Of a DNA stretch of 64,000 nt, positions 45,222 to 54,750 are shown piece after piece. Each line of letters opens with the position of its first letter. Within the stretch, counting starts at the first letter, position 1. Under the pieces are notes generated by a model. It saw only the letters and a list, made by a program, of their open reading frames with translations. It ran no database searches and was not told where the DNA came from. The DNA is from CAVQOB01 sp963714325 (GTDB lineage: Bacteria > Pseudomonadota > Alphaproteobacteria > Rhizobiales > Hyphomicrobiaceae): the NCBI GenBank assembly GCA_963714325.1, contig CAVQOB010000009.1, positions 65,875-129,874 on the forward strand, written 5' to 3'. Position numbers and translations under genes: made by a program.

Positions 45222-46196
45222 CTATTCGGCTGTAGCACCCGAAGCCTTGACGATCATCGCCCAGCGGTCAATCTCGGTTTTGACATAACTCGCAAAGCTT
45301 TCCGGCGTGGATGTGAGCGGCTCGAGTGCAATGGCGATCAGCCGATCACGGGTTGCGGGCGCACTGAAGACCTTGTCGATTTCAGCCGCAAGACGGGTGG
45401 TGATGGCTGGAGAAATCTTGCCGGCAGCAATGATACCCTGCCACGCCACCACCTCATAGCCGGCGATCCCCTGCTCGGCGAAGGTTGGAATCTCAGGCGC
45501 TGCGGCGACGCGCTTGGCAGTCGTCACGCCGAGTGCCTTCAGTCGGCCGTCGCGAATGAGCGGCAGCGCCGGCTGCAGATCCATGATCATCAACGGGATA
45601 TGGCCACCCATCACGTCATTCATGGCGGGCACGCTGCCGCGATAGACAACGTGCTTCATGTCGAGCCCGGCAGCGGTCTTGAGCATTTCGGCACCAAGAT
45701 GATGCGGGCTACCGATGCCGGGCGATCCGAAGGTCAATGCGCCGGGCCGCGCTTTGGCATAGGCAATGAACTCTTGCAGGGTGTTGACAGGCATGGATGG
45801 GTTGACAACGAGTGCGAACGGAACGCCGGCGACCAGCGCAATCGGCGTGAAATCCGCGATCGGGTCATAGGGAAGTTTCTTGTAGAGCGTTTTGTTGATG
45901 GCAAGCGTCGTCGAGGTGGCGATCATCAATGCATGGCCATCGGCATCGGCCTTGGCGAGTTGCCCCGCCGCCAGCGTCGTCGCAGCCCCCGGCTTGTTTT
46001 CGACGACGACCGTCGCACCAAGGCCGGTCTTCAATTGATCGGCGACCATGCGGCCAAGCAGGTCCGTGGTGCCGCCGGGAGGAAAGGGAACGACGAGTGT
46101 GATGGGTTTCGCCGGATAGGGCGTCTGCGCGGGCACGCTGGCGCTGGCGGCGGCGACGAAAACGGCTGTCACCAAGACCCGTATCGAACGTCGCAT
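45222..46196 (-). CDS. Bug-family (TctC-like) tricarboxylate binding protein
   Basis: Protein of 324 residues with signal peptide (RVLVTAVFVAAASASVPAQ). YPAKPITLVVPFPPGGTTDL is the hallmark of Bug/TctC solute-binding proteins, followed by GKPGAATTLAAGQLAKAD-like VENKPGAATTLAAG and LTFGSPGIGSPHHLGAEML. It captures a small organic acid in the periplasm. No TctA/TctB membrane genes are adjacent, so it is an orphan binding protein, as is common in this family. It is divergent from the monooxygenase and follows the NIPSNAP gene direction. Confidence 0.93.
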   Translation of the reverse strand: MRRSIRVLVTAVFVAAASASVPAQTPYPAKPITLVVPFPPGGTTDLLGRMVADQLKTGLGATVVVENKPGAATTLAAGQLAKADADGHALMIATSTTLAINKTLYKKLPYDPIADFTPIALVAGVPFALVVNPSMPVNTLQEFIAYAKARPGALTFGSPGIGSPHHLGAEMLKTAAGLDMKHVVYRGSVPAMNDVMGGHIPLMIMDLQPALPLIRDGRLKALGVTTAKRVAAAPEIPTFAEQGIAGYEVVAWQGIIAAGKISPAITTRLAAEIDKVFSAPATRDRLIAIALEPLTSTPESFASYVKTEIDRWAMIVKASGATAE

Positions 46197-46296
46197 GTTT
46201 CGCTCCTATCGCTTCGCCCGCGGGAACGATACGATTTGCCGTGGTCGCCGCCAAGCGATTCAGCGATCACGCCCAGATGCGATGCGAGGAGCCGCT

Positions 46297-47943
46297 GTGC
46301 AACGCAAGCGAGACACAGCCGTTTTGATTGCCGGCGCCGGACCGGTCGGGCTGACGCTGGCGCTCGATCTGGCCTGGCGCGGGATCGAAGTGATGGTGGT
46401 GGAACGCCGCGCTGCGGGCCAGCCGCCGGAGCCCAAGTGCAATCACGTCTCGGCGCGGACAATGGAAATTTTCCGTCGGCTCGGTCTTGCGACGACAGTT
46501 CGCAACGCCGGCTTGCCGGCGGACTACGCACACGACATTTCCTATCGCACCACCTTCACCGGCGATGAACTCTGCCGCATCCACATCCCCTGCCGGCGCG
46601 ACCGTTTCACCGATAGGACCGGCGCCGACAGCGGTTGGCCGACACCGGAGCCGCCGCACCGCATCAATCAGATCTTTCTCGAGCCGATTTTGCTGGCAGC
46701 GGCGATGGCCGATGCACGGATCACCGTCTATAGCGAAACCGCCGTCGAAGCAGTGCAGCAGGTCGGAGACTCCGTCGACGTTCGCTTGCGCGATCGCACC
46801 GCAGGTGAGGACCATACGGTTCGCGCGCACTATGTCGTTGGTTGCGACGGCGGGCGATCGATCGTGCGCAAGGCGATTGGCGCGGCGTTTGAAGGTGACG
46901 CCATCATCCAGCGCGTGCAGTCGACGTTCATCCGCGCCCCGAAGCTAATCGCGAAGCAGAAGTCGGCGAGCGCCTGGGGAACCGGCGCGATCAATCCGCG
47001 CCGCAGCGGCATGGTCTATGCCATCGACGGGCATGAGCACTGGCTGGTGCACAACTATCTCAAGCCCGGCGAAACCGATTTCGATGCCGTCGATCGCGGT
47101 GCCGGCATCCGCACCATTCTCGGCGTCGATGCGGCGTTCGCCTTCGACGTGCTCTCGAAGGAAGACTGGTTTGGCCGCCGCCTGATCGCCAACCGGTTCC
47201 GGTCCGGCCGCATCTTCATCGCCGGCGACGCCGCTCACATCTGGGTGCCCTATGCGGGGTTCGGCATGAATGCGGGGATTGCCGACGCCATCGGCCTGTC
47301 GTGGCTGCTGGCCGCGCAGCTGCAGGGCTGGGCGGGAATCGGAATTCTCGACGCCTACGAGGCCGAGCGCTTGCCGATCACCGAACAGGTCTCGCGCTTT
47401 GCCATGTCGCATGCCGAACAGGAGATCAAGCGCCGCGGCGCGGTGCCACCCGAGATTGAGGACGACAGTGCGGCGGGGCGGCAGGCGCGGGATGCCGTCG
47501 GGCAGTCGACGCTGGCGATCAATGTGCAGCAGTACGCGGCCGCGGGGTTGAACTTCGGCAGCTACTATGACCGCTCGCCGATCATCGCCTATGACGGCGA
47601 TGCCGCACCCGCCTACACGATGGCGACGTTCACGCCATCGACGGTGCCAGGCTGCCGGACGCCGCACCTGTGGCTTGACGATGGCCGCTCGCTCTACGAC
47701 GCGGCTGGGCCCGCCTACACGCTCCTGCGGTTTGATCCCGCGATCGACGTGACGCCATTGGTGCAGGCAGCGGCCAAATGCGGCATGCCTCTGACGGTGC
47801 TGGATGTCGTCTCGCGCCAAGCCGCAGCGCTCTATCCGACACCGCTGCTGCTCGCGCGACCCGATCAGCACGTGGCATGGCGCGGGCATAGGGCACCTGA
47901 TGATCCACTGGCGCTGATCGGGCGCATCGGTGGGCGTACTTAG
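46297..47943 (+). CDS. FAD-dependent aromatic monooxygenase (PheA/TfdB type)
   Basis: Protein of 548 residues, class A flavoprotein monooxygenase. The FAD-binding GAGPVGLTLALDLAWRGIEV is near the N-terminus, VGCDGGRSIVRKAIG is the DG motif, and FIAGDAAHIWVPYAGFGMNA is the GD motif. A C-terminal thioredoxin-like extension follows. It hydroxylates an aromatic or similar substrate with NAD(P)H. GTG 46297 has GAGGAG six bases upstream; ATG 46282 is the alternative. The divergent binding-protein gene suggests a linked uptake of the substrate. Confidence 0.9.
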   Translation: MQRKRDTAVLIAGAGPVGLTLALDLAWRGIEVMVVERRAAGQPPEPKCNHVSARTMEIFRRLGLATTVRNAGLPADYAHDISYRTTFTGDELCRIHIPCRRDRFTDRTGADSGWPTPEPPHRINQIFLEPILLAAAMADARITVYSETAVEAVQQVGDSVDVRLRDRTAGEDHTVRAHYVVGCDGGRSIVRKAIGAAFEGDAIIQRVQSTFIRAPKLIAKQKSASAWGTGAINPRRSGMVYAIDGHEHWLVHNYLKPGETDFDAVDRGAGIRTILGVDAAFAFDVLSKEDWFGRRLIANRFRSGRIFIAGDAAHIWVPYAGFGMNAGIADAIGLSWLLAAQLQGWAGIGILDAYEAERLPITEQVSRFAMSHAEQEIKRRGAVPPEIEDDSAAGRQARDAVGQSTLAINVQQYAAAGLNFGSYYDRSPIIAYDGDAAPAYTMATFTPSTVPGCRTPHLWLDDGRSLYDAAGPAYTLLRFDPAIDVTPLVQAAAKCGMPLTVLDVVSRQAAALYPTPLLLARPDQHVAWRGHRAPDDPLALIGRIGGRT

Positions 47944-48380
47944 AACGTTATGCACAGGTCCAATGCAGCCTGCCTGTATCTTCATCACGGCGTCACATCG
48001 CCCGATCATGAGTTGGAGCGAAAATCGCTGGTATTGCTGACGTTTTTGGCGCCACGTGTTGTTTGGCATCAGGCTTGCTACGTCTAACAAGGATAAGCTT
48101 GTGCTTGAGTCGTGAGGACCTGAAGATGGGATGCACGGGATGGCATAGGGGTTGGTTCTGCGAGCCGATCGGCGCCATCGCGCAGTTTCAACCGGTTGAC
48201 TGTCTTGAGGTGGTCGACGTTCCCGCGCGACCGGCATGCGAGTCAACGCCGTGCGAGCGCGCGATTATCACGTCACTTCCCCAAGGTGATGCGGTGCGCA
48301 AGGCCTTGCTCGTCAGACGCTGGCAGACAGTGCTGAGGTCTTGATCGATTGGGGTCGCCGCCTCTTGGCACGACTTTTTA
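47944..48380. other. Gene-poor interval
   Basis: About 437 bases between the monooxygenase and the DUF3859 gene. One possible small frame, 48126-48344 on the plus strand (72 residues, five cysteines, GAGG upstream), has no family resemblance and I do not call it a gene. Nothing else stands out. Confidence 0.5.
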
Positions 48381-48893
48381 CTAGGACACCGCCTGACATG
48401 GAATAACCGTGAAGCGCTGCTCGCCGACCTTGCGGCCTTGATGGTGGAACTCGAACACCCAGGGGCCGAGCGCAATCTCCCAGGGCTCGTCGAAGGTGTA
48501 GCTGCGATAGTTCGTTCCACCGATTGTCGGTTGCGACGTGAACTTGCTGAGTTGGAATTTTTTGCCGTTCGGGTGGACGACGCCTTGTGGCGGAAATACC
48601 GTCACATTGTCGAGCGACACGGCTGCCCCCATGGGTTTGCCGGCGACAACAAACTCGACCCCGAATGACACGCCGAGCGTGGCGCAGATGGTTTGCGTTT
48701 TCGTCACAAGTTCGTACTTCGAAACGAGGGTCATATGCCCGATAGCGGTGTCATCACTGCGCACGCGCTCGCTGTCTTGTGTCCGATAAAGACCAAAAGC
48801 GATGATGTCGACTGTCTCAACAATCGCAGTCTGGGCCTTGGCGGTAGCCGTCAGTCCGGCCATCAAGACCAAAATTGACAGTAACCCGCGCAT
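48381..48893 (-). CDS. Exported DUF3859 protein
   Basis: Protein of 170 residues with signal peptide (MRGLLSILVLMAGLTATAKA then Q). The mature part has IVETVDIIAFGLYRTQD, LGVSFGVEFVVAGKPMGAAV and YRSYTFDEPWEIALGPWVFE, which is the DUF3859 pattern, a beta-sandwich-like periplasmic domain of unknown role. ATG 48893 chosen as the signal peptide start; longer in-frame forms have no support. Confidence 0.82.
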   Translation of the reverse strand: MRGLLSILVLMAGLTATAKAQTAIVETVDIIAFGLYRTQDSERVRSDDTAIGHMTLVSKYELVTKTQTICATLGVSFGVEFVVAGKPMGAAVSLDNVTVFPPQGVVHPNGKKFQLSKFTSQPTIGGTNYRSYTFDEPWEIALGPWVFEFHHQGRKVGEQRFTVIPCQAVS

Positions 48894-49200
48894 TCTGTTC
48901 GACCTCGCGCATGATGCCGTACGATGCATGACCCAAGGGGCGCTCGTTAAGTTACGTCGAAGTTGGCTTGACGTCCAAACTGAACCTGTTGCTGGAGACG
49001 GTCGAACGCTACTATCCAAGGCGCTCAAATGTCCGATATGCTGCAATCGGGCCGGGCCGAAAAAGGCGATGGTGTGGCGGCAGCGGCGCGAATAGCATGC
49101 ATGGCATACCTACAAAGCAAGTCGATTGCATTGGTCCCAGCGAACCACGCAACACGCTGTCGATCGCTCAGTCTGCAACAATAAAATCTGGAGGAAGCAC
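48894..49200. other. Intergenic region before the amino-acid ABC operon
   Basis: About 307 bases between divergent genes. I see a strong ribosome-binding site (GGAGGAAGC, just before 49201) but no clear promoter or operator. The short frames here have no family resemblance. Confidence 0.4.
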
Positions 49201-50028
49201 ATGCCCATGGTCAAAGCCTGCGCGACGGCTGCCACACTTGCAGCGCTCACGCTATCAGCGGCGGCATTTGCGCAGGAGCCGCCTGCGGCTGGTGCCAGCG
49301 CGCGCATCGATGCCATCAAGAAGTCCGGCGTACTGCGCGTCGGTGTGCTCGCCAATTTGCCGTGGCTCGCTGAGAACACCAGCGGCAGCGGCGAAACCTG
49401 GGATGGTCCGGTGTGGACGCTGACGAAGGAATACGCGCGATTGCTCGGCGTCAAAATCCAACCCGTGCTGGTCAGTCATGAAACTAAGGTACCCGTGCTG
49501 GCCGCTAACCAGGTCGATTTGTCGATCACGGCTCTGGCTGAGACGCCGGAGCGGTTGAAGGTTGTCGACTTCGTGATTTATTCGCGGACCAGCGTCTGCT
49601 TGTTTGGTCTCGAGGCCAATCCGAAAATCGCCGCCGCCAAGAGCGTGGATGATTTGAACAACCCCGACGTGACGATCGCCTATTTCGTTGGCAGCGCTGA
49701 AGAGAATTGGGTCAAGGAACGCTTCCCCAAGGCGAAGACGCGCGCCGTAACGGGATCGGGTGCCGCCCCGATCGAGGAAATCATGGCCAAGCGCGCCGAC
49801 GCAGCACCAATCAATCGCGTGCCGTTCCCGGCAATGCAGAAAAAAGTCAAAGGGCTTGCGGCATTGCCGCGTGAGAACAACTGCCAGGGCAGCACCGAGA
49901 AAGCGCAGCCCGTCGGGCTTGCCATCGACAAGAACCAGGGCCCGTTCCTCGATTGGCTTCGCGCCGTCGCCAAGGGTATGCAGGCCAAGCTCGATGCCGA
50001 CGAGCTGCGGGTGATCGACAAGATGTGA
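49201..50028 (+). CDS. Amino-acid ABC transporter substrate-binding protein
   Basis: Protein of 275 residues with signal peptide (ACATAATLAALTLSAAAFAQ). Type II binding fold (family 3): IKKSGVLRVGVLANLPWLAE, then AANQVDLSITALAETPERLK with the conserved D/TxTxExR block, then TIAYFVGSAEENWVKERFP. It captures a polar amino acid or amine and hands it to the two permeases that follow. First gene of a complete operon (binding protein, two permeases, ATPase). Confidence 0.9.
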   Translation: MPMVKACATAATLAALTLSAAAFAQEPPAAGASARIDAIKKSGVLRVGVLANLPWLAENTSGSGETWDGPVWTLTKEYARLLGVKIQPVLVSHETKVPVLAANQVDLSITALAETPERLKVVDFVIYSRTSVCLFGLEANPKIAAAKSVDDLNNPDVTIAYFVGSAEENWVKERFPKAKTRAVTGSGAAPIEEIMAKRADAAPINRVPFPAMQKKVKGLAALPRENNCQGSTEKAQPVGLAIDKNQGPFLDWLRAVAKGMQAKLDADELRVIDKM

Positions 50029-50116
50029 AGACGTAAAGCTGTTCTCGCCCCCCCTTGCAGAGCGTGCATCGGGTGGCGAGCGACTTGGGGCTGGCACTGG
50101 ATCTCTCGGCGTACGC

Positions 50117-50782
50117 ATGGACATCGATCTGTCGCCGGTCATCAACAGCTGGCGTTTCCTCGCATCGGGGCTGTTGCTCACCATCGGCCTTTCGGTTGCC
50201 TCGATGGCCGGCGCGCTGCTCGTCGGCGTCGCGGTTGGCCTCGGGCGGACCTACGGGCCGGGCTGGCTACGTGCGCCACTGGTATTTTATATCGATACGA
50301 TGCGGGCCATCCCCGTGCTGGTCGTTCTGGTCTGGACGTTCTTTGCCTTTCCAATCCTGACCGGCGCGACGTTGCCGCCGTTCTGGGCCGCATTGCTGGC
50401 GTTGACGATCCATCTGGCGGCCTACGTCGCCGAAATTGTGCGCGCCGGGATCACCTCGGTGCGGCCGGGCCAGACGCGGGCCGGTCTCGCGCTCGGCATG
50501 TCGCGGGCGCAAGTCGTGCGCAAGATCGTCATGCCCCAGGCGGTCGTGCGGATGTTGCCGGCATTCGGCTCGATTCTGTCGGTGACGATCAAAGACACCG
50601 CCATCGCCACCGTCATCGCCGTGCCCGAACTGATGCGGCAATCGGAGACGGTTGCCGCGCAGAGTTTCCGCCCGCTTGAGGTGTTCACGACCGCGATGAT
50701 CATCTACTTCCTGTTGTTGTTTCCCGTCACGCGTGGCGTTGACATGCTCTACCGGCGCATCGCGCATCTCGGTCGCTCATGA
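50117..50782 (+). CDS. Amino-acid ABC transporter permease 1 (HisM/GlnP type)
   Basis: Protein of 221 residues with about five membrane helices (FLASGLLLTIGLSVASMAGA is the first). The Q-G-x-x-R/EAA-like loop ALGMSRAQVVRKIVMPQAV contacts the ATPase. Its stop overlaps the next start (ATGA at 50779-50782), so translation is coupled. Confidence 0.92.
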   Translation: MDIDLSPVINSWRFLASGLLLTIGLSVASMAGALLVGVAVGLGRTYGPGWLRAPLVFYIDTMRAIPVLVVLVWTFFAFPILTGATLPPFWAALLALTIHLAAYVAEIVRAGITSVRPGQTRAGLALGMSRAQVVRKIVMPQAVVRMLPAFGSILSVTIKDTAIATVIAVPELMRQSETVAAQSFRPLEVFTTAMIIYFLLLFPVTRGVDMLYRRIAHLGRS

Positions 50783-51438
50783 ACCTCGATTGGTCCGTCG
50801 CCTGGCAGCATCGCGGCATGCTCTTCGACGGTGTCGTCGTGACCGTGCTGCTGACCGTCTTGACGATGGCGATCGCCGTGCCCGGCGGCATTGCCATCAC
50901 GCTGTTGCGGCAATCGCGCCACCGCATACTGCGTGGCCTCGGTCTGGTCTATGTCGAGACCTTCCGCAACCTGCCGCTGATCCTGTTGGTCTATTGGGCG
51001 TTCTATGTACTGCCCATCATCGTCGACGTGCAATTATCCGCCTTTGCCACCGGGCTCGTAGCGCTGAGCCTCAACGTATCGGCCTATAACTCCGAGACGT
51101 TCCGCGCCGGCGTCAACTCGATCCGCCGCGGCCAGCTCGACGCAGCGCTCGCACTCGGCATGAGCCGGTGGCAGATGATGCGCAAGGTCGTGCTGCCACA
51201 GGCCGTGCGGCGTGTCTTGCCGGTGCTCGCCTCGACCTGGGTGTCGCTGTTCAAGGATACGTCGCTCGTTTCAGTGATCGCCGTCGGCGACCTCGCCCAT
51301 AGCGCCCTGCAAGTGCGATCCCAAACGTTCCGCGTTCTTGAAATGTTGACGGTCATGGCGTTGATCTATTGGTGCCTCGGCTACCCGCAAGCGAAGCTGG
51401 TCGACTGGATTCATCGGAAGTGGGGAGTAAGCGAATGA
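50779..51438 (+). CDS. Amino-acid ABC transporter permease 2
   Basis: Protein of 219 residues, same family as the preceding gene, with EAA-like loop ALGMSRWQMMRKVVLPQAVR and about five membrane helices (GVVVTVLLTVLTMAIAVPGG is the first). It starts on an ATGA overlap with permease 1 and ends on an ATGA overlap with the ATPase gene. Forms the heterodimeric channel with permease 1. Confidence 0.92.
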   Translation: MNLDWSVAWQHRGMLFDGVVVTVLLTVLTMAIAVPGGIAITLLRQSRHRILRGLGLVYVETFRNLPLILLVYWAFYVLPIIVDVQLSAFATGLVALSLNVSAYNSETFRAGVNSIRRGQLDAALALGMSRWQMMRKVVLPQAVRRVLPVLASTWVSLFKDTSLVSVIAVGDLAHSALQVRSQTFRVLEMLTVMALIYWCLGYPQAKLVDWIHRKWGVSE

Positions 51439-52220
51439 GCGGCCGCGCGGGCGAGAAACCGGCACGCCAGGGCGCCGGCCAGAAGCCGATCGTGATCTAT
51501 GACAATGTCGTCAAGCGGTTCGGCAGCTTCACCGCCCTGGATGGCATCTCGGCGAGCGTCAATCGCGGCGAGGTCGTCTGCCTGATCGGGCCCTCGGGCT
51601 CGGGAAAATCGACGCTTCTGCGATGTACCAATGCGCTCGAGACCATCGATGGCGGTGGCATTGTTTTCGATGGCGCGCCGTTGCCGTCGAGCGAAGCCGA
51701 GGCCCGGCACGTGCGCCGCCGCATGGGCATGGTATTTCAAAACTTTGAACTGTTTCCGCATATGACGGCCCTCGGCAACGTCGCGGTTGGCCGGCAAACA
51801 GTCCTTGGCGATTCCTCGCAGGCGGCGAACGCGCGCGCACGCCTGCTGCTTGAGAAGGTTGGTCTGGGTGACAAGGCCGACAGCTATCCGAGCATGCTGT
51901 CGGGCGGGCAGCAGCAGCGCGTTGCCATCGCGCGGGCGCTCGCCATGGACCCGGAAGTCATGCTCTTCGACGAGCCGACGTCGGCGCTCGATCCGGAAAC
52001 GATCGGCGAGGTGTTGAGCGTGATGAAGAAGCTCGCCGAGGAAGGCATGACGATGATCGTCGTCACGCATGAAATGGCGTTCGCGCGCCGGGTCGGCAGT
52101 TGGGTGATCGTCTTCGACCGTGGTCGTATCGTCGAGCAGGGACCGCCGGCACAGATTTTTGACAATGCGCAGGAGGCGCGAACGCGCGATTTTCTCGGCC
52201 ATCTCGGTTGGTCGGGTTAG
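51435..52220 (+). CDS. Amino-acid ABC transporter ATP-binding protein (GlnQ type)
   Basis: Protein of 261 residues. Walker A GPSGSGKSTLL, Q-loop MVFQNFELFPHMTALGNV, signature MLSGGQQQRVAIARALAM, Walker B VMLFDEPTSALDPE and switch VVTHEMAFAR are all intact. It powers import by the two permeases. ATG 51435 overlaps the permease stop (ATGA), deciding the start. Confidence 0.95.
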   Translation: MSGRAGEKPARQGAGQKPIVIYDNVVKRFGSFTALDGISASVNRGEVVCLIGPSGSGKSTLLRCTNALETIDGGGIVFDGAPLPSSEAEARHVRRRMGMVFQNFELFPHMTALGNVAVGRQTVLGDSSQAANARARLLLEKVGLGDKADSYPSMLSGGQQQRVAIARALAMDPEVMLFDEPTSALDPETIGEVLSVMKKLAEEGMTMIVVTHEMAFARRVGSWVIVFDRGRIVEQGPPAQIFDNAQEARTRDFLGHLGWSG

Positions 52221-52857
52221 CGTCGCCGAGCCAGCAGCGAGGGTTTCAAGTGATCCGCAGATTTGCGCGAGACAATAGCGCCCAACATCATATACATAGC
52301 GTCCAGTCGTGGTGTGGCGACCAGAGCGGTGGCCCGCCAAGGCGAGTGCCAGTGGGCTCCCAGTCGCACCGCATCCCTCGCAAGCCAATCGGACCAGCGT
52401 GCAAACCCAGTCGCATAAATTCTCAGTCGCGCCTATGATGGATTGAGTCGAAGTCTTTGGTTTTTAGGCCATTTAGCAAATTGTATGAGCAGAGCGTGAG
52501 CACGACTTGTCGGTTGATCCCGTCCTGTATTGGCGACAATCGACACGGATGCTGGGTGCGATCGGAGATTGCTACTGACGATCAACGACGACCTTCTGCG
52601 ATCAAAAAGTCGTGCGGCCTGCGGACTTTGGCGGACTGTTCTATCCCTTTTTGAAGGGCTCTGGCATTGTTCCTGATCGGGAACAATAAATGCTATGTTT
52701 CGCAGGTTTCCGGATTATGTTCCTGATCAGGAACATTTTCGATCGCGACGACAATGTCTACATTTTTGTTCCCGACCGGTAACACTGCGCTGCAAAGAGT
52801 GGGATTTCGTGCTAAGTGTTCCCGCAGAGGCCCATCAACATCAAAGAAGCCCCGGCA
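52221..52857 (+). promoter_or_regulatory. hipBA upstream region with repeated palindromic operators
   Basis: The first 400 bases hold no gene and nothing clear. Next to hipB are a perfect palindrome GTTCCTGATCAGGAAC (52719-52734), a near-perfect GTTCCTGATCGGGAAC (52669-52684), a weaker GTTCCCGACCGGTAAC (52768-52783) and a half site GTTCCCGCAGAGGCCC (52818-52833). Starts are 50, 49 and 50 bases apart. HipB homologues bind such dyads and repress with HipA bound, so autoregulation is likely. Confidence 0.75.
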
Positions 52858-53157
52858 ATGGCAAAATATACCGCAGCGGAACAGCTTGGAGGTCGGCAAG
52901 CCGTCCGCTTCGGTGGTCTCGTCCGCGAGCGTCGCAAAGCCTTGCATATGAACCAGGACGATGTCGCGCTCGCCACGGGTGTCGGTCGTCGTTTCGTGAT
53001 CGATCTGGAAAGCGGCAAGCCCAGCTGTCAACTCGGCAAGGCCTTGCTCGTTGCCGAAGCTGTTGGCTTGCGGATCTTTGACCTGCTGGCCGACGGCACC
53101 GCGACCAATGCCTTGCTCCCCGATTTGCCGGACGATGACGAGGTTGGGCAATTGTGA
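52858..53157 (+). CDS. hipB: HipB-type antitoxin
   Basis: Protein of 99 residues. The helix-turn-helix reads GLVRERRKALHMNQDDVALA then TGVGRRFVIDLESGKPSCQL, the XRE/HipB type; the tail LPDLPDDDEVGQL is acidic. It should bind the upstream palindromes and neutralise HipA. I chose ATG 52858; an earlier in-frame ATG at 52816 would add 14 residues. Its stop overlaps the hipA start, so the genes are translationally coupled. Confidence 0.9.
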   Translation: MAKYTAAEQLGGRQAVRFGGLVRERRKALHMNQDDVALATGVGRRFVIDLESGKPSCQLGKALLVAEAVGLRIFDLLADGTATNALLPDLPDDDEVGQL

Positions 53158-54539
53158 GTGGGATTTCCGTCTATTTCGAGGCCCGCATCGTTGGCCGGAT
53201 CGAGATTGGTGCTGCGGGCTCATCGTTCGTCTACGATCCCGCGTGGCTCAAGACGCCGGGTGCATTCCCGCTCTCGGTCACGATGCCAATGTCGTCGCGA
53301 CCGATCTTGCCTGGCGTGTTCTTGCCTTGGGCAGCGAACCTTCTGCCTGAAGGGCAGCAACTTAAAACGATCGGATCGAGGCTCGGGGCATCCGGCGAGG
53401 ACGTCGTGGAGGTGTTGCGGCAGATCGGTCGCGATACCGCAGGTGCACTCTCGATCGGCAAGCCGGGGACCGCCAGCACGACGCACTGGAAGCCTATCGA
53501 AACATCAACGGAATTGCAGCGCATCATCACGGAACTCCCGCGGAAACCTTTCTTGGTTGGCGACGAAGGCGTATCGATGTCGTTGGCCGGCGTTCAAAGC
53601 AAGCTGGGCGTTGCAGTCGATGGGAAGGGACGCATCTGCATTCCGCTCGATGGTGCGCCATCGACGCATATTCTGAAGCCGGATTCCGAGAGCCTCGAAG
53701 GCGGCGTACACAATGAGGCTTTATGTCTGGTCTTGGCACGGCGTTGTGGTCTGAACGCGCCCGAAGTCACCACTGGAAAGGCGGGGAAACGGGCCTATCT
53801 TCTCGTCACGCGCTATGATCGTCAGCGACATAAGGACCGCGTGCGGCGTCTTCACCAAGAGGACTATTGCCAGGCCTTGGGCAAGCCGCCGTCGGCCAAG
53901 TACGAATCGAACCAAACAGGTATGCCCGGTCCGACTCTGAGCGATATGTTTTCTCTCACCCGCAATGTCATGAGTGCGGCGGATACGATCGCGCTTCTTG
54001 ATGCCGTGCTCTTTAACGTCATGGTCTGCAACACCGATGCCCACGCGAAGAACTACTCGCTCATGATCACCGGCAACGGGTTCAAAGTCGCGCCGATCTA
54101 CGATGTCATGTGCGCCGACGTGTGGGAGGGCGTGACGAAAAATCTCGCACAAAAAGTTGCCGGAAAGAACCGCGGCGGATACTTGAAACATCGCCACTGG
54201 TTGAGGATGGCCGAAGATTGCGGCCTCAACCCGACGCGACTTGTCGCTCGTATCGAGACGCTCGCGTCCAAGATGGTGGCCGAGCTCGATCAGGCGGTGG
54301 CGGATGTGACGGCCATGCCGGCGGGCGGTCACGCTTTTTTGCCCGAGGTCCACAAGGCCATCGGTAAACGGTGCCGGGCGGTGATCGCCGGGCTTGCGGA
54401 AACCGGACCCGGCCCCCGATCGACCGGCGTGACGCATCCGCAAGCTTCGCCGCCGACGAAGCCCAGCAGAAATGTGTCTGCAAAACGATCAAAACCGGCG
54501 AAAAAGAAAAAACCTAGTCGACAAAAAAATGCGGGCTAA
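53154..54539 (+). CDS. hipA: HipA-family serine/threonine kinase toxin
   Basis: Protein of 461 residues. N-terminal subdomain (1-110: ISVYFEARIVGRIEIGAAGS, FLPWAANLLPEG); MSLAGVQSKLGVAVDG; PSTHILKPDSE with ATP-binding Lys; catalytic loop VCNTDAHAKNYSL (Asp and Asn) and metal-binding YDVMCA. HipA homologues phosphorylate glutamyl-tRNA synthetase and cause growth arrest. Odd feature: the last 30 residues are Lys/Arg-rich (KRSKPAKKKKPSRQK), beyond the usual end. GTG 53154 overlaps the hipB stop. Confidence 0.93.
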   Translation: MSGISVYFEARIVGRIEIGAAGSSFVYDPAWLKTPGAFPLSVTMPMSSRPILPGVFLPWAANLLPEGQQLKTIGSRLGASGEDVVEVLRQIGRDTAGALSIGKPGTASTTHWKPIETSTELQRIITELPRKPFLVGDEGVSMSLAGVQSKLGVAVDGKGRICIPLDGAPSTHILKPDSESLEGGVHNEALCLVLARRCGLNAPEVTTGKAGKRAYLLVTRYDRQRHKDRVRRLHQEDYCQALGKPPSAKYESNQTGMPGPTLSDMFSLTRNVMSAADTIALLDAVLFNVMVCNTDAHAKNYSLMITGNGFKVAPIYDVMCADVWEGVTKNLAQKVAGKNRGGYLKHRHWLRMAEDCGLNPTRLVARIETLASKMVAELDQAVADVTAMPAGGHAFLPEVHKAIGKRCRAVIAGLAETGPGPRSTGVTHPQASPPTKPSRNVSAKRSKPAKKKKPSRQKNAG

Positions 54540-54750
54540 CCAAAATGACTGCGGCTTGATCACAAATGTAACGTCGCGACAGCGCTCTTGGAGTCGCGGA
54601 CACGAGCTCTTCGCAAAATCTGACGGAGCGGATACTGCGGTCACAATCCAACTCCGACCGCGTTGTCAAATCTGAAATTCGCTGCGCCCGGGGCTGCTGC
54701 TGCATGGGGTTGTTCACGGCGGCATCGGACAGCCATCGAGAGGCCCCACG

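Noticed and set aside
48126..48344. Small Cys-containing gene
   Set aside because: A possible ribosome-binding site, but codon pattern and sequence show no support for a real protein.
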